From Spirochaetota bacterium (GTDB taxonomy: Bacteria > Spirochaetota > Spirochaetia > Treponematales > UBA12059), in NCBI GenBank assembly GCA_022703505.1, contig JAKLDN010000004.1, forward strand, positions 62,001 to 126,000: a DNA stretch of 64,000 bases, read 5' to 3'. Within the stretch, counting starts at the first letter, position 1. Every line of letters starts with the position of its first letter. A model generated the notes under the pieces. The model was not told the origin of the DNA, did no database searches, and saw only the letters and a program-made list of their open reading frames with translations. Below are positions 17,351 through 25,163 of the stretch, one piece after another. Position numbers and translations under genes: made by a program.

Positions 17351-18741
17351 AACTGGAAGACGCGGCCTACAGGCTCAAGGAATTCTGGGGTGAGTTCCGG
17401 AAGGAACGGAACGGCTTGGTCGGGCTCGGCATCCTGATCGCAGCCGTCCTGGCGGTGCTCCTGGAACCCCTGATCCTGCCCTTCCCGGAGGCCAGTTCGC
17501 GCTGGCGGGATATCACCTACTGGCAGGACAACTCGAAGAGCGCGCCTCCGGCATGGACCAACCTCTTCACCGCCCGAAAATCGGCGGTCGCCCTGACCCT
17601 CTGGGATTCCCGGACGGAGGACAGGGGGCCGGGCGAGAAAGCCTACATCTTCTCCTACGATTACGAATTCAGCCGGGCCCCCTACGACCTCCTGCTCCGG
17701 GGCGAGGGCAGCGGCACCATTCCCCTGACGGTGACCGTTCGCAGGCCGGACAGCAACGCCGTGGAAATCATCCGCTATGTCCTCCAGGACCTGGCGGGCC
17801 AGACCTTCCGACTCTCCTTCACCAACGAGGGCAAGGCCAACGCCCTGGAGTTCCTGAGGAAGACGGAGCGGCCGGAAAACGCCGCCCAGATCGCGACGAT
17901 GAGCTACGGCGTGCCGGAGATCCTCTTCTCCCGGGCCGAGCCGGATTTCGTCAAGGGACCCAAGCCCCTCGCGGGCCGCTACGAGATCGAGGTGACCGCG
18001 GGCTTCACGGATCCCCGGGCCTCCATCGAGCACATGGAGATCGTCGTGGTGGGTCGGGTATCCGGCATCCTCGGCACGGACTCCATGAAGCGGGACATCT
18101 TCTCCGGCGTGGTGGCCGGGATGAAATGGGCCCTCATGATCGGCCTACTGACCAGCATCGTCTCCGTCCTGGTCGGGGTGTTCTACGGCATCACCGCCGC
18201 CTACTTCGGGGGCCGCGTGGATTCCGTGATGATGCTGATCTTCGACTACTTCATCTCCCTGCCGGTCCTGCCCATCCTGATCGTATTCTCCGCGGTCTAC
18301 AAACCCAGCATCTGGACCATCATCGCGGCCCTGATCCTCTTCTTCTGGGTGGGCCCCGTGAAGACCGTCCGGTCCATGGCGCTGCAGATCAAGGAGGAGA
18401 CCTACATCGAGGCGGCCAAGGCCCTGGGCGCCGGGCACGGGCGGATCATCTTCCGCCACATGGCCCCCCTGCTGATCCCCTACTCCTTCGCGTCCATGGC
18501 CCTGGCCGTGCCGGGGGCCATCGTCTACGAGTCCTCGGTGAGCCTCCTGGGCCTGGGGGACGCGACCATCGTGTCCTGGGGACAGATCCTCCACGACGCC
18601 CTCGGCTCGGGCGCCGTGCTCTCGGGCCTCTGGTGGTGGGTGGTCCCGCCGGGACTCCTGATCGCCGTGATGGGCATGACCTTCGCGTTCCTCGGGTTCG
18701 CGATGGACAAGATCCTCCATCCGAAACTCAAGACGAGGTAG
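17347..18741 (+). CDS. oppC: Oligopeptide ABC transporter permease OppC with large periplasmic insert
   Basis: Second permease, 464 residues against about 300 for E. coli OppC. After the first membrane helix (VGLGILIAAVLAVLLEPLIL) about 200 residues precede the conserved LGTDSMKRDIFSG at about 240. In ordinary OppC that spacing is about 50. The extra part (FSYDYEFSRAPYDLLLRGEG) is polar, strand-like and predicted outside. The rest is canonical, with EAA loop KEETYIEAAKALGAGHGRIIFRH and a C-terminal FAMDKILHPKLK. The long binding protein and long OppC may have co-evolved. The gene ends three bases before oppD. Confidence 0.92.
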   Translation: MKLEDAAYRLKEFWGEFRKERNGLVGLGILIAAVLAVLLEPLILPFPEASSRWRDITYWQDNSKSAPPAWTNLFTARKSAVALTLWDSRTEDRGPGEKAYIFSYDYEFSRAPYDLLLRGEGSGTIPLTVTVRRPDSNAVEIIRYVLQDLAGQTFRLSFTNEGKANALEFLRKTERPENAAQIATMSYGVPEILFSRAEPDFVKGPKPLAGRYEIEVTAGFTDPRASIEHMEIVVVGRVSGILGTDSMKRDIFSGVVAGMKWALMIGLLTSIVSVLVGVFYGITAAYFGGRVDSVMMLIFDYFISLPVLPILIVFSAVYKPSIWTIIAALILFFWVGPVKTVRSMALQIKEETYIEAAKALGAGHGRIIFRHMAPLLIPYSFASMALAVPGAIVYESSVSLLGLGDATIVSWGQILHDALGSGAVLSGLWWWVVPPGLLIAVMGMTFAFLGFAMDKILHPKLKTR

Positions 18742-18744
18742 GCC

Positions 18745-19716
18745 ATGAGCGAAACCGTACTACAGGTCAAGAACCTGAAACTCTACTACCACACCTCCAA
18801 GGGGGCCGTGAAGGCCCTGGACGACGTGTCCTTCGACCTGAAAGCCGGGGAAACCCTGGGGCTCGTCGGGGAATCGGGCTGCGGCAAGACGACCATGGGC
18901 ACGGGCCTTTTGCGCATGCCCACCCCTCCGGGACGCTTCGAGGGGGGACAGATCCTGGTGGAGGGGCGGGACATCCTGCCCCTGCCGGAGAAGGAGATCC
19001 GGAAGGATTTCCGGTGGGAGAAGGTCTCCATGGTCTTCCAGGGGGCCATGAACTGCCTGACCCCGGTCTACACGATCGGCAAGCAGATGATGGAAACCCT
19101 CCAGGAGCACCGGTCCATGGAAAAAGCCGAGGCCCAGGAGCTCATCAAGGAATACCTTAGCTACGTGGGGCTTCCGGCGGACGTGACGAGCCGGTATCCC
19201 CACGAACTCTCCGGCGGCATGAAGCAGAGGGTCGTCATCGCGACGGCGCTCTTCCTCAAGCCCCGGCTGGTCATCCTGGACGAGCCCACCACGGCCCTGG
19301 ACGTGATAGTCCAGGCCCAGATCATCAACCTCCTCAAGAAGCTCAAGAAGACCTTCGACCTCTCCTTCATATTCATCACCCACGACCTGGCCCTGGAGGC
19401 GGAGGTCTCGGACCGCATCTGCGTTATGTACGCGGGAAAGATCGCGGAGCTGGGGACGAACGAGCAGGTCTACGGGGGCAAGGGCCCCGCCCACCCCTAC
19501 ACGGAACGGCTCCTGGCCGCGACGCCCCGGCTGCGCCGGAAGGTGGAGAGCCTGTCCTTCATACCCGGCACCCCTCCCGACCTGATCGCCCCTCCATCGG
19601 GCTGCCGTTTCCATCCGCGCTGCCCCAGGGTCTACGAACGGTGCCGGATGGAAGAACCTCCCGTCCGGGAGATCGAACCGGGCCATCTTGCCGCCTGCTG
19701 GAGGTGCTTCGAATGA
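18745..19716 (+). CDS. oppD: Oligopeptide ABC transporter ATPase OppD
   Basis: Cytoplasmic ATPase of 323 residues. Motifs are Walker A GESGCGKTT, Q-loop VFQGAMN, signature LSGGMKQR, Walker B LVILDEPTTALD and the switch FITHDL. The C-terminal oligopeptide-transport domain contains GCRFHPRCP and further Cys residues (CRMEE, ACWRCFE), the cluster found in many OppD/DppD proteins. The start is three bases after oppC and the last codons overlap oppF by four bases (ATGA). Confidence 0.95.
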   Translation: MSETVLQVKNLKLYYHTSKGAVKALDDVSFDLKAGETLGLVGESGCGKTTMGTGLLRMPTPPGRFEGGQILVEGRDILPLPEKEIRKDFRWEKVSMVFQGAMNCLTPVYTIGKQMMETLQEHRSMEKAEAQELIKEYLSYVGLPADVTSRYPHELSGGMKQRVVIATALFLKPRLVILDEPTTALDVIVQAQIINLLKKLKKTFDLSFIFITHDLALEAEVSDRICVMYAGKIAELGTNEQVYGGKGPAHPYTERLLAATPRLRRKVESLSFIPGTPPDLIAPPSGCRFHPRCPRVYERCRMEEPPVREIEPGHLAACWRCFE

Positions 19717-20732
19717 GCAACGGAATCGACGGGGACGTCATCCTGCGGGTGGACGACCTTAAGAAACACTTCACCCCCCATCAGGGCTTCCTCCAGTCCT
19801 TCGGCAAGGTCCGGAAGGTCGTCCGTGCGGTGGACGGGATCTCCTTTGAGATCCGCCGGGGGGAGATCTTCGGTCTGATCGGAGAATCCGGCTCGGGCAA
19901 GACCACGACGGGCAAGCTCGTCATGAAGCTGATCGACGCCACGAGCGGCCGGATCCTCTTCAACGGCCGGGACGTCACCTCCATCGGACACGAGGAAACG
20001 AAGGAGTACCGGCGGCAGGTCCAGATGATCTTCCAGGATCCCTACGCCTCCATGAATCCCCGGTTCAAGATCCGGGACGTCCTGGAGGAACCCCTGGAGA
20101 TACACAGGATCACCGCGGACCGTAAGGAACGCGAAACCCGGATCGTCCGGGCCTTGACGGAGGTCAAGCTCACGCCTCCCGAGGATTTCATGGGCCGCTT
20201 CCCCCACATGCTCTCCGGGGGCCAGCGCCAGCGGGTGGCCACGGCCAGGACCCTCATCCTGAACCCGGCCATGCTGGTCGCGGACGAGCCGGTGTCCATG
20301 ATCGACCTGTCCACCCGGGCGGAGATCCTCCACATGATGAAGGACGTGCAGAGGGACCTCGGACTCACCTACCTCTACATCACCCATGACCTGTCCACGG
20401 CGCGGTACTTCACGGACCGCATCGCGGTCATGTACCTGGGACGCATCGTGGAGATGGGCAAGGCGGACGACATCATCGACCATCCCGCCCATCCCTACAC
20501 CCGGGCCCTGATCGAGGCGGTTCCGGAGCCCGCCACCGGCAAGGTGGACGTCGTGAAGGAACTGCCGATTTCCGGGGAAATCCCCTCGCCGTCCAACATC
20601 CCGGCGGGCTGCCGCTTCCACACCCGATGCCCCTACATGAAGCCCGAGTGCAAGGAGGAGGCCGAGCCCGAACTCATGGACCTCGGCAGCGGTCATTATC
20701 ATGCGTGTCGCAGGTGGAAGGAGATCGGCTGA
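19713..20732 (+). CDS. oppF: Oligopeptide ABC transporter ATPase OppF
   Basis: Partner ATPase of OppD, 339 residues. Walker A is [12 protein letters not shown], signature LSGGQRQR, Walker [12 protein letters not shown], switch [22 protein letters not shown] near the C-terminus is the family cysteine cluster. The start chosen is the ATG at 19713, which overlaps the oppD stop and gives the usual N-terminus; the frame is open further upstream. This completes an oppABCDF operon of seven kilobases with all parts intact. A strong double hairpin follows. Confidence 0.95.
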   Translation: MSNGIDGDVILRVDDLKKHFTPHQGFLQSFGKVRKVVRAVDGISFEIRRGEIFGLIGESGSGKTTTGKLVMKLIDATSGRILFNGRDVTSIGHEETKEYRRQVQMIFQDPYASMNPRFKIRDVLEEPLEIHRITADRKERETRIVRALTEVKLTPPEDFMGRFPHMLSGGQRQRVATARTLILNPAMLVADEPVSMIDLSTRAEILHMMKDVQRDLGLTYLYITHDLSTARYFTDRIAVMYLGRIVEMGKADDIIDHPAHPYTRALIEAVPEPATGKVDVVKELPISGEIPSPSNIPAGCRFHTRCPYMKPECKEEAEPELMDLGSGHYHACRRWKEIG

Positions 20733-20761
20733 CGAATTCCTGAAGCCAGATCCGGGCCGCC

Positions 20762-20812
20762 GGTTCGCGCCTATGCGCGAACCGAACCGCCGGGCGCCTT
20801 CGGGCGCCCGGC
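20762..20812. terminator. Double hairpin between convergent oppF and the DUF1361-like gene
   Basis: Stem one is GGTTCGCGC/GCGCGAACC (20762-20770 with 20775-20783) with loop CTAT. Stem two is GCCGGGCGCC/GGCGCCCGGC (20789-20798 with 20803-20812) with a TTCG loop, followed by GCTATTTG. The pair serves the end of both converging transcripts and is the most terminator-like structure in the window. Confidence 0.75.
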
Positions 20813-20813
20813 G

Positions 20814-21596
20814 CTATTTGGGCGGGTCGCGGAGGGAGAAGGCCAGCACCAGCATCCCGTAGGTGACGGCCACGAAGAAGCTGAAGGTCAGGGAGAAGAG
20901 CACGGCCTTCGGATCCGACAGCGCCGCCAGGGTGCCCCGCACGGCCCGCACGGGGGTGAGCACCGCGTCCCAGGAGTTGAGCCTCACGAAGCGACCCAGG
21001 TAGACCCCGAACCCCGCAAGGATCACCGCCACCGTAAGGAAGACTCGCTCGAATCCACGGCCCCAGGCGTGGTCCAGCACCCTTCCCTCCACCCACATGG
21101 ATACGAGTCCCAGGAAATGCCCCACGAAGGCGAAGGCCCCGCTCATGACGATGTCGTACCAGAGGACCCCCCGGGTCCCGAGCCATTGGATCGTATCCGA
21201 GCGTATCCAGGTCTTCTCGGCGACGTGGATGAAGTCCGTGAACAGGTAAGGCGCGTTCGGGAAGAAGAGCAGCCACCCCAGGGCGCAGACGGAAACCAGG
21301 ACCGTCCGGGCCGGGCCGGGATTCAGGGTCCGGAGGAGGATTACCTGGACGGCTGCCATCCCCAGGGGGACGCAGGCAAGGAGGAGGTTCATCCCAAGGA
21401 AGGTGTAGAAGGGGTTGCCCAGAAGGGCAACTCGGACTGCCAGGAGGGACAGGCAGCCCGTGAGCGCCAGGGCGGCCAGGACCCCCAGGGAGAGGACGGA
21501 GCGGAAGGAAGGGATGGCGCCCGGGCGGGATTCCTCCCGGTCGCCTTCCTTGAGCAGGTCGGTCAAGGTTCCCTTCCCCCCGCCCCGCTGTGTCAC
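20814..21596 (-). CDS. DUF1361-like multi-pass membrane protein
   Basis: A protein of about 260 residues with roughly seven membrane helices, for example SVLSLGVLAALALTGCLSLLAV and ARTVLVSVCALGWLLFFPNAPYL. The segments FFPNAPYLFTDFIHV, WYDIVMSGAFAFVGHFLGL and LGRFVRLNSWD are those I associate with DUF1361, a family without assigned function. The GTG start at 21596 overlaps the thrS stop (GTGA), so translation is coupled to thrS and the gene would share T-box control. Why a membrane protein sits with a tRNA synthetase is unknown. The long open frame extending upstream into thrS is a by-product of high GC, not a fusion. Confidence 0.7.
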   Translation of the reverse strand: MTQRGGGKGTLTDLLKEGDREESRPGAIPSFRSVLSLGVLAALALTGCLSLLAVRVALLGNPFYTFLGMNLLLACVPLGMAAVQVILLRTLNPGPARTVLVSVCALGWLLFFPNAPYLFTDFIHVAEKTWIRSDTIQWLGTRGVLWYDIVMSGAFAFVGHFLGLVSMWVEGRVLDHAWGRGFERVFLTVAVILAGFGVYLGRFVRLNSWDAVLTPVRAVRGTLAALSDPKAVLFSLTFSFFVAVTYGMLVLAFSLRDPPK

Positions 21597-23326
21597 AGAT
21601 CCAACGCCTTGGCCCGGACCTTCCGGAGGACCCGGTCCGTGAAGTCCGCGATCTTGAGGGCCCCGAGCTGGGTCCCGTCCCGAAGACGCACGGCCACCGC
21701 CCCCTCCTCCGCCTCCTTCTGCCCCACGACCAGGATGTAGGGGATCTTCGAGTTCTGGGCGTTGCGGATCTTGGCGTTCATGCGGTCGTCCGAGAGGTCC
21801 GCCCGGGCACGGAGGCCCGCGGCCGCAAGCTCCCCGGCGACCTTCTTGGCATACTCGTCGAAGGCGGGGGCCACGGGCACAACCACCGCCTGCTCCGGGG
21901 ACAGCCAGATCGGGAAGGCCCCCGCGGTGTGCTCCAGATAGACCCCGAAGAAGCGCTCGATGGACCCCAGGAGGGCCCGGTGCACCATGTAGGGCCGCTT
22001 GCGCTGGCCGTCGGCGTCCACGTAGGTCATGTCGAAGCGCTCGGGTTCGTTGAAGTCGAACTGGATGGTGGTCAGCTGCCACTCCCGGCCGATGGCGTCC
22101 TTTACCTTGAGGTCGATCTTGGGACCGTAGAAGGCCCCGCCCCCTTCGTCCATCTCGTAGGCCAGGCCCTCCCTGTCCACCGCCTTGCGCAGGGATTCCA
22201 AAGCCTGGGCCCAGCGGGTGTCGTCCCCGACCGCCCCTTCCTTGGGCTTGGTGGCCAGGTAGGCCTTGATGTCCTTGAACCCCAGGGTCTTGTGCATGTA
22301 CAGGGAGAAGCGAAGGACCTCGAGGATCTCGTCCTCGATCTGTTCGGGGGTGCAGATGATGTGGGCGTCGTCCTGGGTGAAGCCCCGGACCCGCATGAGG
22401 CCGTGGAGGGTCCCCGACCGCTCGTAGCGGTACACGGTCCCGAGCTCGGCCCAGCGCAGGGGCAGGTCCCGATACGAGTGGACCCCGTTCTTGTAGATCA
22501 TGATGTGGAAGGGGCAGTTCATCGGCTTGATGTAGTAGTCGTCCTCGTCGATCTTCATGGACGAGTACATCCCCGCCTTGTAGAAGCCCAGGTGCCCCGA
22601 GGTCTCCCAGAGCCAGCTCTTGCCGATGTGGGGGGTGAAGAGGATCTCGTAGCCGTTCTGGTAGTGCTCCTCCCGCCACCAGTTCTCCAGGGCCACCCGG
22701 AAACGGCCCCCCTTGGGGTGCCAGTAGATCAGCCCGGGACCCGCCTCGTCGTGGGTGGAGAAGAGGTCGAGCTCCTTGCCCAGGCGGCGGTTGTCGCGCT
22801 TCTCCGCCTCCTCCAGCATCTTGAGGTGGGCTTCCAGGTCCGCCTTGGACCCGAAGGCGTAGGCGTAGATCCGGGTGAGCATGGGGCGCTTCTCGTCGCC
22901 CCGCCAGTACGCCCCGGCGATGGAGCGGAGCTTGAAGGCGTCGGGACGGAGGTCCCGGGTGGAGTCCACGTGGGGACCCCGGCAGAGGTCCCGGAAGGCG
23001 CCCTGCTCGTACACGGAGATGGTGCCGTCCGCGAGGCCCTCGATCAGCTCCAGCTTGAAGGGCTCGTCGGCGAAGAGGTTCTTGGCCTCCTCCTTGCTCA
23101 CTTCCCTGCGGACGAAGGAGGCCCCGCCCGCGATGATGCGCCGCATCTCCTTCTCGATGGCCGGGAGGTCGTCCGGCTGGAGGGGCTGGGGGAACTGGAA
23201 GTCGTAGTAGAATCCGTCCTCGATGGCGGGTCCGATGCCGACCTTGGTTCCGGGATGGAGCTTGACGACGGCTTCCGCCATGACGTGGGACAGGGAGTGG
23301 CGGACGGTTTCGACGGGATGGGACAT
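21593..23326 (-). CDS. thrS: Threonyl-tRNA synthetase lacking the TGS domain
   Basis: Charges tRNA-Thr; 577 residues against about 640 in E. coli. The protein starts directly at the editing domain, so the N-terminal TGS domain is absent. Editing motifs are present: HSLSH (H10, H14) and DLCRGPHVDST. The catalytic core shows class II motif 2 (YRYERSG), the zinc site MNCPFH, TQDDAHIIC and RPYMVHRALLGS, and motif 3 GSIERFF. The anticodon-binding domain is complete at the C-terminus. The ATG at 23326 has GAGGAG seven bases upstream. A T-box leader precedes it. A separate gene at 11741 carries the TGS-like and editing-like domains on a kinase. Confidence 0.96.
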   Translation of the reverse strand: MSHPVETVRHSLSHVMAEAVVKLHPGTKVGIGPAIEDGFYYDFQFPQPLQPDDLPAIEKEMRRIIAGGASFVRREVSKEEAKNLFADEPFKLELIEGLADGTISVYEQGAFRDLCRGPHVDSTRDLRPDAFKLRSIAGAYWRGDEKRPMLTRIYAYAFGSKADLEAHLKMLEEAEKRDNRRLGKELDLFSTHDEAGPGLIYWHPKGGRFRVALENWWREEHYQNGYEILFTPHIGKSWLWETSGHLGFYKAGMYSSMKIDEDDYYIKPMNCPFHIMIYKNGVHSYRDLPLRWAELGTVYRYERSGTLHGLMRVRGFTQDDAHIICTPEQIEDEILEVLRFSLYMHKTLGFKDIKAYLATKPKEGAVGDDTRWAQALESLRKAVDREGLAYEMDEGGGAFYGPKIDLKVKDAIGREWQLTTIQFDFNEPERFDMTYVDADGQRKRPYMVHRALLGSIERFFGVYLEHTAGAFPIWLSPEQAVVVPVAPAFDEYAKKVAGELAAAGLRARADLSDDRMNAKIRNAQNSKIPYILVVGQKEAEEGAVAVRLRDGTQLGALKIADFTDRVLRKVRAKALDL

Positions 23327-23416
23327 ACGGTACTCCTCGGGCGGGAAAGCGTTCCGGGCGCGTCCTGGCGCCTCCGGGATCCCTTCCCGGCGTTCTGGCG
23401 TAAGGACGAATCCCCG

Positions 23417-23435
23417 AAAAGCCCTCGAAGAAGGC
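23417..23435 (-). terminator. Candidate intrinsic terminator of the T-box leader
   Basis: On the minus strand GCCTTC-TTC-GAGGGC (one wobble) is followed by TTTTC. It lies about 40 bases after the T-box sequence and 90 before the thrS start, the position of a regulatory terminator. Its overlap with the antiterminator is not obvious, so control at the ribosome site cannot be excluded. Confidence 0.5.
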
Positions 23436-23716
23436 CCCCGCCCCCGGCGACGCCGGACGCGGTCTCGCGAATCCGCGGTACCACCTTACTTCGGACCCCG
23501 CCACCGGGCGGAATCCGCGCTCGAAACGCTGTGACGGGCGTCCCCGGCTTCCATTACGGACCCGTCGGATCGGGACGCGCACTGGGCGTGCCCCGGATCC
23601 TCCGGGCGGTTCACGGAAACGGCTCCGGAGTGGTTTTCGGCGGGTCCGCGACGGGGCCCTCTCAGCCGCGGGGCGCCCTCTCTCGGGACGCGGCGGTCCG
23701 CCTACTCGTCTCCATC
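23417..23716 (-). ncRNA. T-box riboswitch (tRNA-Thr sensing) in the thrS leader
   Basis: Read on the minus strand, the leader shows the T-box elements in order. GGAGACGAGTAG (about 23712-23701) is the Stem I base motif. CGAGAGAGGGCG (23685-23674) is the AG-bulge region. GGCTGAGAGGGCC (23667-23655) is the distal arm. GTGAACCGCC (23614-23605) is a specifier loop with the Thr codon ACC. AAGGTGGTACCGCGG (23487-23473) is the hallmark antiterminator sequence, followed by GCGTCC. Uncharged tRNA-Thr would stabilise the antiterminator and raise thrS expression. Boundaries are approximate and fine pairing was not computed. Similar leaders are typical of Firmicutes. Confidence 0.85.
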
Positions 23717-23760
23717 AAAGCCTGTGGGGTAAATATGGCGACGGAAGTGGCGGTTGGTCA

Positions 23761-23840
23761 AGGTAGTGAATACGTGAATAGTGAATATGTGAATAGGGCG
23801 CGCCCATTCACCCATTCACCCATTCACAGCAAGACTACCT
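23761..23840. repeat. Inverted GTGAAT heptamer element
   Basis: Four GTGAATA-type words lead to a GGCGCGCC centre and three ATTCACC words complete the other arm. Outer arms AGGTAGT (23761-23767) and ACTACCT (23834-23840) are perfect. The right arm reaches the stop codon of the EamA gene (23841-23839). The hairpin can serve as its terminator. No gene lies between here and the T-box leader. Confidence 0.75.
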
Positions 23841-24726
23841 ACCTCGCCACCACGATCCCCCCCACGACCAGGGCCATGCTGAAGGCTTGGGCCGCCGTAG
23901 GGGCCTCCCCCAGGAAGACCCAGGCCAAAAGGCCGCTCCAGATCGGCAGGGTGTAGTAAACCAGCCCGGCCTTGGCGGTCCCGATCCTCTCGATAGCCTG
24001 GTTCCAGGACACGAAGGCCGCCAGGGAGGCGAAGACCCCCACGTAGAGGACGGCCCCCAGAAGCGCCGGAGTCCAGGCTACGGGCGGGGCCGAGGCGCGC
24101 TCCCAGGCGAAGGCGGGAGCCAGCATCAGGGTGCCCAGGGCGAAGGTGGCGAACTGCAGGGTGGAAAGGCTCAAGCCCTCGGGTTTTCGCTTGAGCAGCA
24201 GGGTGTAGACCGAGAAGACCAGGGCGGCCAGGAGCATGAGCAGGTCCCCGGGGGCGAATCCGATGGACCGGAGGGCGTCCAGGCGGCCCTTGGTGACTAA
24301 AACCGCCACCCCGGCCAGGACCACGGCGATCCCCGCCAGGCGGCGGAGGGGCATCCGTTCCCCCAGGAAGATCCGGGAGAGCAGGAGGATGATGACAGGG
24401 AAGATCAGGGAGATCAGGGAGAGGTTGAGGGCCGTGGTAGTACGGCCCGCGTAATAGATCAGGGTATTGAAGAGGCTGACCCCCAGCAGGGCCGTGAGGG
24501 CCAGGTAGGGCAGGCTCCGCAGGACCGCCCGGCGCTCCCGGACGGCTCCGGGCAGGGCGAAGGGCAGGAAGGCGAGAGTCGCGGCAGCCCACCGGAGGAA
24601 GGCCAGGCTCACCGGGGGGATCGACTCCCTAAGGGCGCGGGCGATGAAATGGTTGCCGGACCAGAAGGCCGTGGCCGCCAGGGCGAAGAGGTACCCTTTG
24701 ACTCCATCCTTTACCGTTTCGGTCAT
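23839..24726 (-). CDS. EamA/DMT-family inner-membrane transporter
   Basis: A 295-residue protein with about ten membrane helices in two EamA halves. The first half begins GYLFALAATAFWSGNHFIARAL; the second begins LLMLLAALVFSVYTLLLKRK. Family members export small metabolites such as amino acids; substrate cannot be read from sequence. GGGGGGAAAGC precedes the ATG. It diverges from clpS. A second EamA gene lies at 52348-53283, not closely similar by eye. Confidence 0.85.
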   Translation of the reverse strand: MTETVKDGVKGYLFALAATAFWSGNHFIARALRESIPPVSLAFLRWAAATLAFLPFALPGAVRERRAVLRSLPYLALTALLGVSLFNTLIYYAGRTTTALNLSLISLIFPVIILLLSRIFLGERMPLRRLAGIAVVLAGVAVLVTKGRLDALRSIGFAPGDLLMLLAALVFSVYTLLLKRKPEGLSLSTLQFATFALGTLMLAPAFAWERASAPPVAWTPALLGAVLYVGVFASLAAFVSWNQAIERIGTAKAGLVYYTLPIWSGLLAWVFLGEAPTAAQAFSMALVVGGIVVAR

Positions 24727-24805
24727 GCTTTCCCCCCGACGCGCATCCTACCGGATCGTCCGGGCTTCTTCAAGACCGGGAAGCCGGGCCGCCCCCCGGC
24801 GGCAG

Positions 24806-24834
24806 TTGTTTTTTTCCCCCCCTCTGGGTATGTT
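24806..24834 (+). promoter_or_regulatory. Promoter of the clpS-clpA-PAP2-aat operon
   Basis: TTGTTT (24806-24811), a 17-base spacer containing a T-tract then a C-tract, and TATGTT (24829-24834) lie 17 bases before the clpS ATG. The leader would be about ten bases and has no Shine-Dalgarno. Confidence 0.5.
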
Positions 24835-24851
24835 AATAGTCCGAAGCTTAT

Positions 24852-25157
24852 ATGGAAGAGTCGACAGAGGGCGAGGTCCTTGTCCGGGAGGACGAAGAGA
24901 TCCAGGAGCCCGAGGAATTCCGGGTCATTCTGCTCAACGACGACTACACGACCATGGAGTTCGTCGTGGCGGTGATCATGACGGTCTTCCACAAGGGCCT
25001 GGCGGAAGCCACGAGGATCATGCTGGATGTCCACAAGAAGGGTCGAGGCGTCGTGGGGGTGTATCCCTTCGACATCGCGGCCACCAAGGTGGATCAGGTC
25101 CACACTCTGGCCCGGGACAACGGATACCCCCTCAAGTGCACGATGGAGAAGGCGTAA
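24852..25157 (+). CDS. clpS: ClpS N-degron adaptor
   Basis: Adaptor of 101 residues that binds proteins with destabilising N-terminal residues and hands them to ClpA. The core starts FRVILLNDDYTTMEFVV; NDDYTTMEFV forms the N-degron pocket. VHKKGRGVVGVYPFDIA is the conserved segment contacting ClpA. An acidic N-terminal tail of about 20 residues (EEVLVREDEEIQEPE in outline) is the type that modulates ClpA. clpA follows after six bases. Confidence 0.95.
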   Translation: MEESTEGEVLVREDEEIQEPEEFRVILLNDDYTTMEFVVAVIMTVFHKGLAEATRIMLDVHKKGRGVVGVYPFDIAATKVDQVHTLARDNGYPLKCTMEKA

Positions 25158-25163
25158 GGGACC

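Noticed and set aside
20814-23582. Apparent 922-residue fusion spanning thrS and the DUF1361-like gene
   Set aside because: The upstream part is thrS read in the wrong frame; the real gene starts at the GTG overlapping the thrS stop.
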